A stretch of 64,000 nt of DNA from Sabellastarte sp. h YS-2021 (lineage: Eukaryota; Annelida; Polychaeta; Sabellida; Sabellidae), in the NCBI GenBank assembly GCA_964017235.1, contig OZ024927.1, forward strand, positions 45,389,293-45,453,292, read 5' to 3'. Of the stretch, positions 1 to 11,726 are shown in pieces. Each line of letters begins with the position of its first letter. The first letter of the stretch is position 1. The notes under the pieces are model-generated. The model worked only from the letters and a program-made list of their open reading frames with translations, was not told where the DNA came from and did not search any database. Both the position numbers and the translations under genes were made by a program.

Positions 1-154
1 AAACACATTTTTCCAAAGTAGCATAGCCATCCATTCATTTACTGATTTTTGTCTTATTTGATTAGGGCAAGGATGTTAAGATTTAAAGTCTTCTTGTCAA
101 TCAACTACTCTCCACTAGATATTAGAAAGTTTGCAGAGACTCATGCCAGAGGAT

Positions 155-490
155 GAACAGGTAATTGACAGTCAGTGGCATAGAGAGATCGCCACATGTA
201 GCCTGAACCAGGTTAGATAGCCAACTGTTGATGCAGCCAGGCTGTCACTTGTATATTAAATCAAGTGTGATTACCAAGTGTGATTGTCAACTAGTCAGAC
301 CCTGGGATTTAGCCAGAACCCGGGGTAATAGTCAACTTTTTAACAAAGTCAAATCCTGAGGTGTAGATGGAACCAAGTGCGACAGCCAACAGTTTGCTCA
401 GTCAATTTCTCATGTGCATACTGGTGTGATAGCCTACTGTTGATACAATTAGAACCCCACATATAGCCTGAGCCAAGCATAACACCTAAT
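155..490. repeat. Diverged 53-bp-type minisatellite copies
   Basis: Phrases such as 'gccaactgttgat', 'cagaccctg' and 'caagtgtgat' recur at roughly 50-60 bp intervals. They match the unit of the much longer array at 10083-10885. The copies here are old and irregular, so this is a second, decayed locus of the same repeat. Confidence 0.6.
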
Positions 491-519
491 ACACCAGCTC
501 CACTTCTGTGGATAAACTG

Positions 520-1307
520 CTATATTGTCTCAGAACCATGAAAAAGGGGTTGTTTGCAATTGTATTCATCCTGGAGGCCTACATACATAATCCAGGAGCA
601 TTCTGGATGAATCTTGGCCATTTCAGGCCCATCCAGTCTAGGAGGAAAGAAATTTATAGCTTGTCTGAGGCTGGTCTCTGAGGGGGCTATAGGGAAGGGG
701 GATACTTTAATGTTCTTTATCACCCCACACCAAAATCGGGGGAGTTGAGGGGCTTCCACTACTGTTCCCTCCCGAACTGCTCCAGGTGGCTTTTTGAATG
801 ACAAGTATAACTCCCATAGGACAACAAATATTACTGTCAAGGACCTGCAAATGGCATAGGGGACACTCTTAATTGAACTCCCATAGCAGTGACATAGCAC
901 TTCCATAGGCCCAAACCCATCATGTACTGGTCCTTAGTGTACCTTTCACCTTCCTGTCTGGACTGTCTATATAGTAACCATATTTCGGCAGTCCATATAA
1001 CCCCCTGTTTGTTATAAGAAGACTGTGGAGAAAGATCTGAGAAAGAGGGGACACACGGGGAGGAGGACACAGTTGCAGCCCCAATCCAAACAGAGAGGGT
1101 AACTCTGGGCCATTTTTGAGACCCAGAAGCCACAGATTTTAACCAAACCATCGGGTGAAGATCATGGATGAACAAGATGAACAAGCGGTGGATTGGCTGA
1201 ATGATGAGAACCATGACCTTTTGTACAACAAAAGTTACAAAGATCACAAGGACATGCCAAGAGGGTTTTGGTCTTGGTCCAAAATAAATATCTAATTTTT
1301 CATTCAA
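520..1307 (-). pseudogene. Unrecognised broken ORF pair with hydrophobic segments
   Basis: Two minus-strand open frames (837-1307, 156 codons; 520-906, 128 codons) overlap by about 70 bp in different frames and read like one sequence with a frameshift near 870-900. Upstream of 1307 the frame begins with MNEKLDIYFG followed by a hydrophobic stretch (VLVIFVTFVV...). The second frame has another hydrophobic stretch (LTVIFVVLWELYL) and then a Pro/Trp-rich region (LPRFWCGVIKN). Base composition is less AT-rich than the surroundings. I do not recognise a family. It could be a decayed multi-pass membrane protein exon, a transposon-borne gene, or chance. No convincing splice sites were established. 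Confidence 0.3.
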
Positions 1308-1915
1308 TGCTTTTTAATTTTTTTTTCAATGAACGTTTTTAAAATTAATTATAGCTTCAGAGCATGTCTGAGATTTAGTAAAATCTCATAGAATATTTGT
1401 ATTGCCCATTGGTACTTTCATGATTGTGTTTTTCCTGTAGCGTTATATTGTTCCTGTGATAAGTTTTTCTGTCATACTAATGGGAAGACATAAATAAACA
1501 AGATGCACTCAGAGAGAGCAAAACACTCGACTCAATGTGACCAGTCTCACAAGTGTTATAAAGTATAACACACATCCAGGATTATTGGTATCCAGAATAT
1601 TAACTAGATCTTTCCTAAAATGTAATCACTCCTTCCCATGGCTAGCCCATTCCTACTTAAAATTTAACATCAAAATTTATTCATTACTTTTGAAGAAATA
1701 TCAAATAGAAAGCTAAAATCATTAAAATACATTGAAATGGGATCTATGAAAAATCATGGTTTTTGGTATCCAAAATATGATCCACATCTTTAACAAAAAT
1801 TGATAGCTTCCTCCTTTGACCAGGTCCTACCCACAAAATTTAATCTAATCTGTAATCTAAACACCAAAAAAAAAAAAGACAAATTGGCAAAAAAGCACAG
1901 AAAAACATAAACTCC
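1308..1915. other. No gene seen
   Basis: AT-rich sequence with A-runs. I see no coding pattern, RNA gene or clear repeat structure. Confidence 0.5.
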
Positions 1916-1918
1916 TGG

Positions 1919-2077
1919 TAGAGGTAAAATATTGGTGGACTGTGAAGAAATTGAAGCCAAAAAAAACAAAAAAAACAGAAATAAATAAACATGATGAATA
2001 GAGGTAAAATATTGGTGGACTGTCAAGAAATTGAAGCAAAAAAAAAAAAACAAAAAAAAAAACAGAAATAAATAAAC
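1919..2077. repeat. Two-copy ~80-bp tandem duplication with A-rich tails
   Basis: The phrase 'gaggtaaaatattggtgg' through 'cagaaataaataaacaa' occurs twice in a row (about 1919-1993 and 1999-2077). A related tail is found near 1490. This looks like a short duplication of an A-rich retroposed tail. Confidence 0.6.
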
Positions 2078-2099
2078 AAGATGAACACACCACCTCCCT

Positions 2100-3125
2100 C
2101 TTAATTTTCTTTATCTCAATTTCAAGACATAAATTTAATGAGAAGAAATATTATTACTTAAAGACAGCAAGTATCACAAGCTAGGGTTTGTGACCTCACA
2201 ATGACAATTGCATTGTGACATCATTAAGTAATGACATCATCAGAAACAAAATATTGATTTTTTACGTATGTGATGAAGAGTAGACATCTCATCTTGGTTA
2301 AGTTTTTTCTGGACAGCAAAAATTTAAATGTTCCGTTTTAATTTTCTATTTCTTTCTATCAAAACCTTTAAGAGATTCTTTAAAAAAAAAAAAAAATAGT
2401 GAATGGTATTGAACCCAAACATGGGATTACAAGTTCTTCACTTTACACTCATAGCCACAGAGGAATTCTTCTTGCACAAAAATTCATGAGGAAGAAATCC
2501 TGTCATGATGTCATGATATTGATTTTTCACATGTGTGACCAAGCATAACAACACACACATACACACTTTAAAAAAGCACTGGGGGAAGCAAAGCTGATTG
2601 TGTGTGGATTATTGATTGATTAGAGAAGCAGATTTCACTGTAAAATCCCAATTAAAAATAAGAAAAACTCTCTCCTTGCTTTAATTTTCAAACAAATTAC
2701 ACTAAATTTGGAAGAATCCATCTGTACCCCATGAAATACCTGCCCACCAAATTGAGCTCGATTGGTGTTATAGTTTTTGAGTTATAAGGGTGAAACGGTG
2801 CACAGACAGCCATACAGACAGACAGAAACAAACTGATCACAATAACCCTCTCCTATCGTCGAGCGTTAATGATACTGCAGTCATGTTTTTGTGAATATTG
2901 ATTCAGGGGATCACATATTCCCTGATGCTCAAATTTCAAGGTGTATGTACATTCCTGATTACACATACCGTTTTCCCCATAATATTGCCTGGGTCCGAAA
3001 TATAACCGGATCCGAATTAATGCCTGTAATTTATGACAAAAAAAAGCGAAAACATAATTATCAATACATGCAAATACAGTATGTGTATGAACTAACCTAC
3101 CAAAAATCAATACGGTATGTATGAA
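2100..3125. other. Intergenic, no gene seen
   Basis: AT-rich. The 2780-2850 stretch with 'cagacagacagaaacaaac' looks like the end of an interspersed repeat of unknown family. Nothing coding can be supported. Confidence 0.4.
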
Positions 3126-3128
3126 CAC

Positions 3129-3686
3129 CTGGGGCAGATTTCAAGAAAGGTCTCAGGCTTAGCCCAGTCTCAGACTGAGCCACTGGCTCAAATTTGAGCC
3201 TATTTGGCTCAGCTAAGTTCTTGTCTCAAACAGTTTCACAAAAGGGTTCTCAGTTGAGACCAAGCTTATCAAATAACCACAGTGGTTTTCCGGGTCATGT
3301 GACCCTTTTTGTAGTCAAAATATTCTCCTGATGACATATATATGTTCATTGTTTGACAGAATATACCTGGTCAAATGATATTTTGCAGCGGGAAACCTTG
3401 GAAATATGTAAAATGCCCAGAGACTACTGCCGGAGGTTGTTTTATATACTTGTATCCTATTTTGAGCCTTATTCAAATTTTGAAGTGGAGAATGAATTAT
3501 GGCAGCCATATTTGAACTTCTTTTTACAACACTGAAGCCCACTACCTACCAGTGTCAGCATTTGAGCCATTTGCTGAGACCTTTCGTGAAATCAATAAAG
3601 GCTGAGCCCATGTTACAATAATTTGAGAAAAAAGTCTCAAGTTTGACCCTGAGACCGGGTAAGACCTTTGGTAAAATTCGCTCCAG
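3129..3686. mobile_element. MITE-like element with imperfect terminal inverted repeats
   Basis: The left edge reads CTGGGGCAGATTTCAAGAAA and then GGTCTCAGG. The reverse complement of the right edge reads CTGGAGCGAATTTTACCAAA and then GGTCTTACC. These are imperfect inverted repeats of about 38 bp around a ~560-bp body without coding capacity. Subterminal copies of 'gagacctttcgtgaaat' occur inside. No clean target duplication was found, so the exact ends and superfamily are uncertain. Confidence 0.5.
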
Positions 3687-3789
3687 TGGTGTGCTGTTTT
3701 TATCCTCCATTTATTTTCAGCAAGGAGAATAAAACATTTTTAAATCAGAGTTTGGATCAGAATTTTGGCATTTGTGATAATTAACTGAT

Positions 3790-4700
3790 TGATTTGTATT
3801 AGAAGGAAAAAAATACCTATAGAGTTGCAAGTAGATAAAGTACAAGATATAGTGCAGGCCCAAAGCAGATTAGAGAATGGGTCAAACAGAAGGACCAACT
3901 GATGGAGCTTCTGGAAAGGCCTGGTGGTGGGAAAAGAAAGAAATGTGAAGGAATTGGTCACACGCGAATGAGTGAAGGTCTGGAAGACAAATTGTTAGTT
4001 GCATTCTTGAGATGTCAGACAAATGTCCACGAGTAAGCAGAAATATGGTGAAAAATAAGGACAAAGAGATATACTGCCAGGACTTGAAATGGAAGTGAAG
4101 ATGAGCAGCTTGTAATGGTTTGGCTAGTAATGGTTGGCTGAATCGCTTTTGAGAATCTGACTTTGCAAAGGAAAACCACTAGACAAAAATACCTGAAAAA
4201 TATACGCCTAAGCTGGCCAATTTTATTTTCTACATTAGGAGTATGAGGATAAAGAACCAGTATAACTTGGGCAACATTTTTGCTATAGATGAAACTCAAG
4301 TATGTCTAGGTATGCTTGGATGTACCGCCATATCAGTTAGAGGTGAGGGTTGTATTCCTGTGAGAACTACTGGATTTGAAAAAAATCAAGAGTAACCGTG
4401 TGCCTAACAGCAAAGGCTAATGGGGTTAAACTTGCACTCAATATTGTATTCAAGGGTAAGCAGCTTGAGAGGGCAGTAGCCAAAATCAATGGCATAGTCA
4501 TTGTTATGGGTGATATTTTATGGATGTCATAAGACCTGACCATCAAGTATCTGCAGTCTGTAATTGGAAGGATGGCTTTTCGGCAAAGGTTATTGGTGTG
4601 GGATAGCTATAGATGTCATATTTGAGGTGCAGTCAAATGGTAGAACACTAAACTGATATGGCAGTGATACCTGGTGGCTGTACTAGAATTATTCAGGTAG
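3790..4700 (+). pseudogene. Fossil pogo/Tigger-type (CENP-B/DDE_1) transposase, N-terminal and core part
   Basis: Reading across several frames gives a degenerate transposase. Around 3860-4010 there is a helix-turn-helix-like stretch (KQIREWVKQKDQLMELLE, then GGGKRKK). Near 4270-4400 comes the DDE start, NIFAIDETQVCLGMLG, followed by VRTTGFEKN. Further on, IVVMGDI and LTIKYLQSVIGRMAFR-like words are spread over frames. Many stops and frameshifts mean the gene is long dead. The C-terminal part continues at 5510-5705, beyond a SINE insertion. The DETQ and VRTTG words are typical of the pogo/Tigger DDE_1 family. Family assignment is fairly secure; exact ends are not. Confidence 0.7.
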
Positions 4701-4761
4701 GGCAATAAAACTATTGATAGTTTGTAAAAGAGAATCTTGATAAATAAGTATACTTTTATAT

Positions 4762-4975
4762 CATGTTATTTATTTATTTGGGGTTTTACGTCGCTTTGAA
4801 CACTGTACAGGTCATATCACGATGCGTAGTTGGAAGGGCAGAGGAAACCAGTACATACAACTGCCGACCAACGGCAAGCAACTACCAGCTTTCCCACTTG
4901 AGGCCTTGCCGGGAACCGAACCCCAGCCTCAGAGGCGGGAGGTGAGAGTGTTACCATTCTGCCACTGTGGCCCCA
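4762..4975 (-). mobile_element. tRNA-derived SINE (family 1)
   Basis: Read on the minus strand, it starts with a tRNA-like head (ggccacagtggcagaatgg, A box). A B-box-like ggttcggttccc follows, then a tRNA-unrelated body ending in an (AAAT)n tail at 4762-4772. It is the same family as the better copy at 28655-28885. It sits inside the region spanned by the pogo/Tigger fossil. Confidence 0.85.
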
Positions 4976-5509
4976 TTGTACATTGTGTTACTCCAGCCAT
5001 AAACTACCTATTATGTAATAATTTATGTAAGGAAATCTAAGTAAAGTTGTAAGCTGGAATACTGCTACAACAGATCATTACCGGTAATAACTCTCTGCCT
5101 GTATAACCCTTTAGCCAATCATTGCAGCTGTGTTTAATATTTCATGAAGGCAGCTCCATGCTCCTCAATGTTATCGCCCAGAACAAACCCATGTTTTGAC
5201 ATGACATAGTCAGAGTCTTCTGGTGACACAATATTTTCTAAAGGCAGCTCGGTGCTCCCCAATTACTATTAAATCAGGTAAGACACAGAAAAAAGGACAA
5301 ATGATGAATATGCCAAATAAGATCATTTGCCTTTTTTTCTGTGTTTTAATTATTTTTACCACATTTATTAGCTATACTAGTAAACCATGTTTATTTTTAT
5401 GTCCTGTCTATTTTAATGCCTATCTGTGTACTGGTTCTGCATGAATTAATATGATAGTCTTGTTTCATTATCGGTAATTGTTGAAAATATAAAAAATCCA
5501 ATGAGCATT

Positions 5510-5705
5510 TTACTTAGGCCCCAGATGTTTGCTGGAATGCACCATTCAAGACACACATGAGACAACTGTATGAGGAGTGGATGACAAGTGATGCAAAGCC
5601 TGTAATTTTGCCACATGTGCGATCAGCAACAAGGTTGATGGATCGGAAGATCATTTGACTGAGTGTTTGAAAAGAGATGGTTGCTTTTTTCACAAAAGGT
5701 ATCTG
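5510..5705 (+). pseudogene. Fossil pogo/Tigger transposase, C-terminal part
   Basis: The frame starting near 5520 reads APDVCWNAPFKTHMRQLYEE, then WMTSDAKP, before stops. The PDV-W-N-PFK-H word is typical of the C-terminal end of the pogo/Tigger DDE domain. This fits as the continuation of the fossil at 3790-4700, separated by the SINE and about 500 bp of unassigned sequence. Confidence 0.65.
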
Positions 5706-5959
5706 TTTGTTGCTGATAATGCAACTTATTTTCAATTTTAGACACCAGTGCTCAGACGGTGTTTCATTAACTCAACCCTAAACATATATGCTAATATTAA
5801 CAGTACCGGTATTTTATTATTGGAATTGCCAGCTTTTACATTATTATTATCTGATTTTATTTGTTTGGATTTATCATTTTTACCCCACAGCCTTTAAGGG
5901 CTGTCTGGGTATTGTTTTCACACAAGGTGTCTGGATGGGCAGGCCGGTGATCGGCAGGA

Positions 5960-8530
5960 AAATGTTTGTCCAGGCTGTATCTCAGATACAGTAACTGTAA
6001 GGTGTAGGAAGTTGATACTTGGTAGGGACATTGGTTAGGGGATGTAGGTGTGACCTTGATTTGGTCTTTGACCTTGCCATAGTGACCTTGACCTATAAAA
6101 TCTTGTCCGGGCTATATCTCGGCAACCATAAGGTGTAGGATGTTGATACTTGGGATGGACATTAGTTTGGGGTGTAGGTGTGCAATATCATGGTGTGACC
6201 TTGATTTGACCTTTGACCTTGCCGTAGTGACCTTGACCTACAAACTCTTGTCCGGGCTATATTTCGACAACCGTAAGGTGTAGCAAGTTGATACTTGGTT
6301 GGGACATTGGTTTGGGGGTGTAGGTGTGTAACATTATGGTGTAACTTTGATTTGACCTTTGATCTTGCTATAGTGACCTTGACCTGTAAAATGTTGTCCA
6401 GGCTATATCTCGACAACTGTAAGTGTAGGAAGTTGATACTTGGTAGGGACATTGGTTTGGGGTGTAGGTTTGCAACGTCATTGTGTAACTTTGATTTGAC
6501 CTTTGACCGTGGAGTAGTGACCTTGACCTATAAAATTTTTTCCGGGCTATATCTCAGCAACTGTAAGGTGTAGGAAGTTAATACTTAGTAGGGACACTGG
6601 TTAGGATATTGTACGTGAGCATCATCATGATGTGACCTTGATTTGGTCTTTGACCTTGCCTTAGTGACCTTGAACTATAAAATGTTGTCCTGTCTATACA
6701 TTGGAAACCGTAAGGTGTAGGAAGTTGATGCTTGGTAGGGACATTGGTTAGGGGGTGTAGGTGTGCAATGTCATGGTGTGACCTTGACTTGACCTTTGAC
6801 CTTGACATAGTGACCTTGACCTATAAAATCTTGTCCGGGCTATATCTCGGCAACCATAAGGTGTAGGATGTTGATATTTGGGATGGACATTAGTTGGGGG
6901 TGTAGGTGTGCAATATCATGGTGTAACCTTAATTTGACCTTTGACCTTACCGTTGTGACCTTGACCTATAAAATCTTGTCCGGGTTATATTTCGGCAACC
7001 GTAAGGTGTAGGAAGTTGATACTTGGTAGGGACACTGGTTAGGGGGTGTAGGTGTGCAACGTCATAGTATGACCTTGATTTGATCTTTGACCTAGCTGCA
7101 GTGACCTTGAGTTTAAAAATCTTGTCCAGGCTATATCTCGGCAACTGTAAGGTGTAGGAAGTTGATACTTGGTTGGGACATTAGTTAGGGGTTGTAGGTG
7201 TGCAATGTCATGGTGTAACCTTGATTTGACCTTTGACCTTGCCGTAGTGACCTTGACCTATAAACTCTTGTCCAGGCTATATTTCGACAACCGTAAGGTG
7301 TAGCAAGTTGATACTTGGTTGGGACATTGGTTAGGGCTTGTAGGTGTGTAACATTATGGTGTAACTTTGATTTGACCTTTGATCTTGCTATAGTGACCTT
7401 GACCTGTAAAATGTTGTCCAGGCTATATCTCGACAACTGTAAGTGTAGGAAGTTGATACTTGGTAGGGACATTGGTTTGGGGTGTAGGTTTGCAACTTCA
7501 TTGTGTAACTTTGATTTGACCTTTGACCGTGGAGTAGTGACCTTGACCTATAAAATTTTGTTCGGGCTATATCTCAGCAACTGTAAGGTGTAGGAAGTTA
7601 ATACTTAGTAGGGACACTGGTTAGGATATTGTACGTGAGCATCATCATGATGTGACCTTGATTTGGTCTTTGACCTTGCCTTAGTGACCTTGAACTATAA
7701 AATGTTGTCCTGTCTATACATTGGAAACCATAAGGTGTAGGAAGTTGATGCTTGGTAGGGACATTGGTTAGGGGGTGTAGGTGTGCAATGTCATGGTGTG
7801 ACCTTGACTTGACCTTTGACCTTGACATAGTGACCTTGACCTATAAAATCTTGTCCGGGCAATATCTTGGCAACCATAAGGTGTAGGATGTTGATATTTG
7901 GGATGGACATTAGTTGGGGGTGTAGGTGTGCAATATCATGGTGTAACCTTAATTTGACCTTTGACCTTACCGTTGTGACCTTGACCTATAAAATCTTGTC
8001 CGGGTTATATTTCGGCAACCGTAAGGTGTAGGAAGTTGATACTTGGTAGGGACACTGATTAGGGGGTGTAGGTGTGCAACGTCATAGTATGACCTTGATT
8101 TGATCTTTGACCTAGCTGCAGTGACCTTGAGTTTAAAAATCTTGTCCAGGCTATATCTCGGCAACCGTAAGGTGTAGGAAGTTGATACTTGGTAGGGACA
8201 TTAGTTAGGGGTTGTAGGTGTGTCATGGTCAATGTCATAGTGTAACCTTAATTTGACCTTTGACCTTGCCGTAGTGACCTTGACCTATAAAATCTTGTGT
8301 AGGCTATATCTCGGAAACTGTAGGTGTAGGGAGTTGTTACTTGGTAGGGACATTGGTTAGGGGATGTAGGTGTGACCTTGATTTGACCTTTGACCTTGTC
8401 ATAGTGACCATGAGCTTTAAAATCTTGTCTGGGTTATTTCTTTGATTCCATAAGGTGTAGAAGGTTGATACTTGGTAGGGACATTAGGGGGTATACGTGT
8501 GCATCATGGTTTGACCTTTATGTTCTGCCA
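5960..8530. repeat. ~146-bp satellite array with 1,020-bp higher-order repeat
   Basis: About 17-18 head-to-tail units, recognisable from 'taaggtgtaggaagttgat' spaced at 145-146 bp in the regular part. The blocks 6163-7182 and 7183-8202 are near-identical and offset by 1,020 bp, i.e. seven units duplicated as a block. Each unit carries ttgacctttgaccttg and gtgaccttgacctataaa, which are AGGTCA-type half-sites on the opposite strand. The short open frames seen here merely repeat with the unit and are not genes. Confidence 0.95.
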
Positions 8531-8534
8531 AAGT

Positions 8535-8930
8535 GTGTGTACCTGCCATATTTGAGACATCTTTCCCTTATGACAAAGATGTATGGATTGCAACAAACTG
8601 ATCATTATGTGCACTTTTACATTATGCTATTTCCATTGATAGCTATTCTCCAATTAATACATTTTACAGCTTTATATTTTTTAGTTTGCTGATTAATGCT
8701 GTCATCTTGCTATTGAATTGCCTTTTTGGTACTTTATCTTTGCATACATTGTCTTTCTCTGAGATGTTATTTTGTCTAATTAAGCATTATTTGGAGCTTT
8801 CTATAACTGACACTGCTCTAAAGAATCCAGATCTTTTACTGTTTCACCACTTCTATATCTCATGATGTTGAAAACTTTCCCCAGGCTGTGGGGTACGGAC
8901 ATCTCTGATGCTATTTTTTCATTTGACTAT
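8535..8930. other. No gene seen
   Basis: AT-rich sequence after the satellite; no recognisable feature. Confidence 0.5.
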
Positions 8931-8934
8931 AATG

Positions 8935-9112
8935 TTGCCTCCAGCAAATTACATAGGTCATGCCACGATGGATATTTGAGGGGATGAAGAAAAGCAGTGC
9001 AGATCCTACACTGAAAAAAAACACCATTGTGCACTGTCAAACAACTACCAACTTTGCCACTTCAGGCCTGGGCTGTGATTCGAACCCAGAACCTGAGGGG
9101 TGGGAGGTGAGT
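8935..9112 (-). mobile_element. Degenerate tRNA-derived SINE (family 1)
   Basis: On the minus strand the B-box-like part 'gggttcgaatcac' and the body (caaacaactaccaactttgc and aggtcatgccacgatgg on the plus strand) match the SINE at 4762-4975 in order. The copy has a short A-rich insertion and many substitutions. Confidence 0.7.
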
Positions 9113-9114
9113 TT

Positions 9115-10080
9115 GGGTTTAATCGCATACTCATAATGATGTATGGGCCATATGACAACAGACAATTTTAGAAGTGAAGAAAGCAGTGTATGGTTGTTGG
9201 TAAATCACCTCAAATTAACAAACAAATGTCAACTTCCCTTCTCAAGGCTATTCAACAGACTACCAGGTTATTTCCGGTGCACATTAAGGTCCTGCATTCT
9301 CACTAGATCCTCATGAAGATTCTGCACTAGAAACTACCAGGTAGTTTAATGGGTGTGTGCAGATCCAGTGTAATGGTAACTTGCAATGCAATTGATAAAA
9401 ATGTTGTGAAAACGCCAGTACCAGTACCACAGAAAATGAGAGTGTTTAGGTTTCCAGTGACTGATCATCAAGTCATTAAATCACAGACTACTGCATTTAT
9501 TCAAGATAAAGTGATGTTTCTATTGACATTCAAAACTTGACAAATGTTAAGACATATTTTAAATAAGGTTTTGTAAGATATTTAAAAGTAAAACTGAAAT
9601 ACAGCACCATTACCTGTACTTAAATTCTAAAATAAGTATGCCTGTTGATTTTTTCCAATCATTGAGTCATTAGTATTAACATCAAAGTACAGAGTAACAT
9701 TGTGTTAATAGTCTGGACAGTTGGTACATCATCAGCATATCCAAGCATTCTCACAAAGCAACCTTCAATGTGAAACCAAATAATATAATTTTGATGCATA
9801 ACTTCATTATCTTTGCTTATTGACGGCCGAAAAAGAATCTGCTGAAAAGCTGGTAACTGATGATAGTTTCAATGTGAAACCTGAATAAAACAGATCTATA
9901 CAACACAAGTAAGTACATTATTTTCTTTTATTTCATGATTTATCAATAAATGTCCTTACTCAAGTTAATGCCAGGTACGATCTAACACCAGGGGAAATAG
10001 AAATTTTAAAACAATGAATGCCTGGGCAATATTACAGGAAAAATCAGTATTCACTGTAACATGCATGCATAAAAAGTTTG
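9115..10080. other. No gene seen
   Basis: I find no coding pattern or structured repeat between the SINE and the minisatellite. Confidence 0.5.
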
Positions 10081-10082
10081 AA

Positions 10083-10885
10083 TGTTGATCCAGTCAGATA
10101 TCCACATGTAGTCTGATTAAAGTTTCATGGCCAACTATTGTTCTAATCAGATCCTCAGATGTAGTTTGATTTAAGTCAACTATTGATCCAGTCAGAACCT
10201 TACATGTAGTCTGAGTAAAATGTGACAGTCAACTGTTCACCCAGTCAGACCTCCAGATGTAATCTGATTCAAATGTGATTATCAACTGTTGATCCACCCC
10301 GACCCTCACATGTAATCTCATTCAAGTGTGATGGCCCACTGTTAATCCAGTCAGACCCTCACATGTAGTCTGATTCAAATGTGACTATCAACTGTTGATC
10401 CAGTCAGACCCCTCAAATGTAGTCTGATTCAAGTGTGATGGGAAAGTGTTAATTCAGACAGACCCCCACATGTAGTTTGATTCAGGTGTGAAGGCCAATT
10501 GTTATTCCATTCAGATCATCATGTGCAGTCTGATTCAAGTGTGACAGCTAACTGTGGATCCAGTCAGACCATCAGATGGAACTCCAAGTGTGACAGTCAA
10601 CTATTGATCCAGCCAGACCCTCACATCTAGTTCGATTTAAGTGTGATGGTCAACTGTTGTTACAGTCAGACCCTCACATGTAGTCCAATTTAAGTGTGAT
10701 GGTCAACTGTTAATCCAGTCACATCTTCAGATGTAGTCTGATTCAAGTGTGACAGCCAACTGTTGATACAGTCACATCCTTGGATTTGAGACTCATTTAA
10801 ACAACCAAATGAGTTGATCCAGATGTATTCGTCAGATGTAGTTTGATTCAAGTGCGATTGGCAATTGGTAAATCAGCCAAACCCT
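10083..10885. repeat. 53-bp minisatellite array
   Basis: About 15 diverged copies of a ~53-bp unit containing 'ccagtcagaccctcacatgt' and 'gattcaagtgtgatgg' then 'caactgttgat'. The array is broken off by the Harbinger element at 10888. A unit-like remnant resumes just beyond its right end (atgactcag...gatagccaactgggg, 15180-15225). Confidence 0.9.
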
Positions 10886-11007
10886 AATGTGGGTGTTCCA
10901 CCACACGACTAAGGCTCCCGATTAAGGGTTTTTGAGAGTCGGTTTGAAATATTTGCTTAGTCCCAGACCTTCTGTAAGGGTTGGTTGTTGTCGGTTGGGG
11001 CCGTGTC

Positions 11008-11031
11008 AAAAATCAAACATGTTTGATATTT
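11008..11031. promoter_or_regulatory. Subterminal palindrome of Harbinger copy 1
   Basis: The 16-bp perfect core ATCAAACATGTTTGAT sits in a 24-bp near-palindrome, 120 nt inside the left end on the side of the MADF gene. The same motif, as a perfect 24-bp palindrome, lies 122 nt inside the equivalent end of the second Harbinger element (21182-21205). Conserved position and symmetry suggest a binding site for a dimeric element-encoded protein (inference). Confidence 0.6.
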
Positions 11032-11726
11032 CTCACGACTACAACCGATTCATATTTCCCGCCGTCAACAAAATGTCCAGTCCCAGGCATCCTCAGGCCT
11101 CTTCAGACCCAAATTTACACAGTCGTGTGTTGTCCCAGGCCACCTGCGACCCTTAGTCCCAGACCTCCGTAGCTTAGTCCCAGGAGGCCGGTTGTTAATC
11201 CCAGACTCAAATGTAATCTGTATGAATTTCATGCGTGTGAAAGTGGGTCGGTTGCATTAGTCCCCGGAAGCCTCAGACCATCTGTGGTGTCCTGGGACCC
11301 AAAAGTCAAGGTCTGGGACTAAGCCCCAACTAAGGGTAACCGACCCTAACTGATCCAAACCGGCCTCCCCAGGACGCCTGGGACAGCACAAATTTAGTCT
11401 GCAACAGTCTGAGGACGCCCCAGGAGGCCTGGGACTAACAACCGATTAAGAACCGACTGTTTTCCGTGCATCGGAAATTAAAACGAGGCAATGAGCAGGT
11501 CTGGGACTATATAAGCGACCGCGCACACTTTGTCATTGTTACTGACTGTTTGGCTACTGAGAGACGTGTGTCACTGATTTGTAGGGGTTTTCAATTTTTA
11601 TTTTATATATATTATACTTGAGCTTAAGGCAAATTTCACAGTTAGGAGACACATTTTACTATTTTTTTATTATTTTGTTGACTGGATCATGAGAAAAGAG
11701 AAAGGAGTTAAGAGAGGAAGGAAAAT

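Noticed and set aside
6162..8164. Repeated short ORFs in the satellite
   Set aside because: They recur with the 1,020-bp block, carry no domain, and are by-products of the repeat unit.
10083..10885. CRISPR-like repeat/spacer array
   Set aside because: The units are contiguous, diverged tandem copies without unique spacers, in a eukaryotic sequence. It is a minisatellite.
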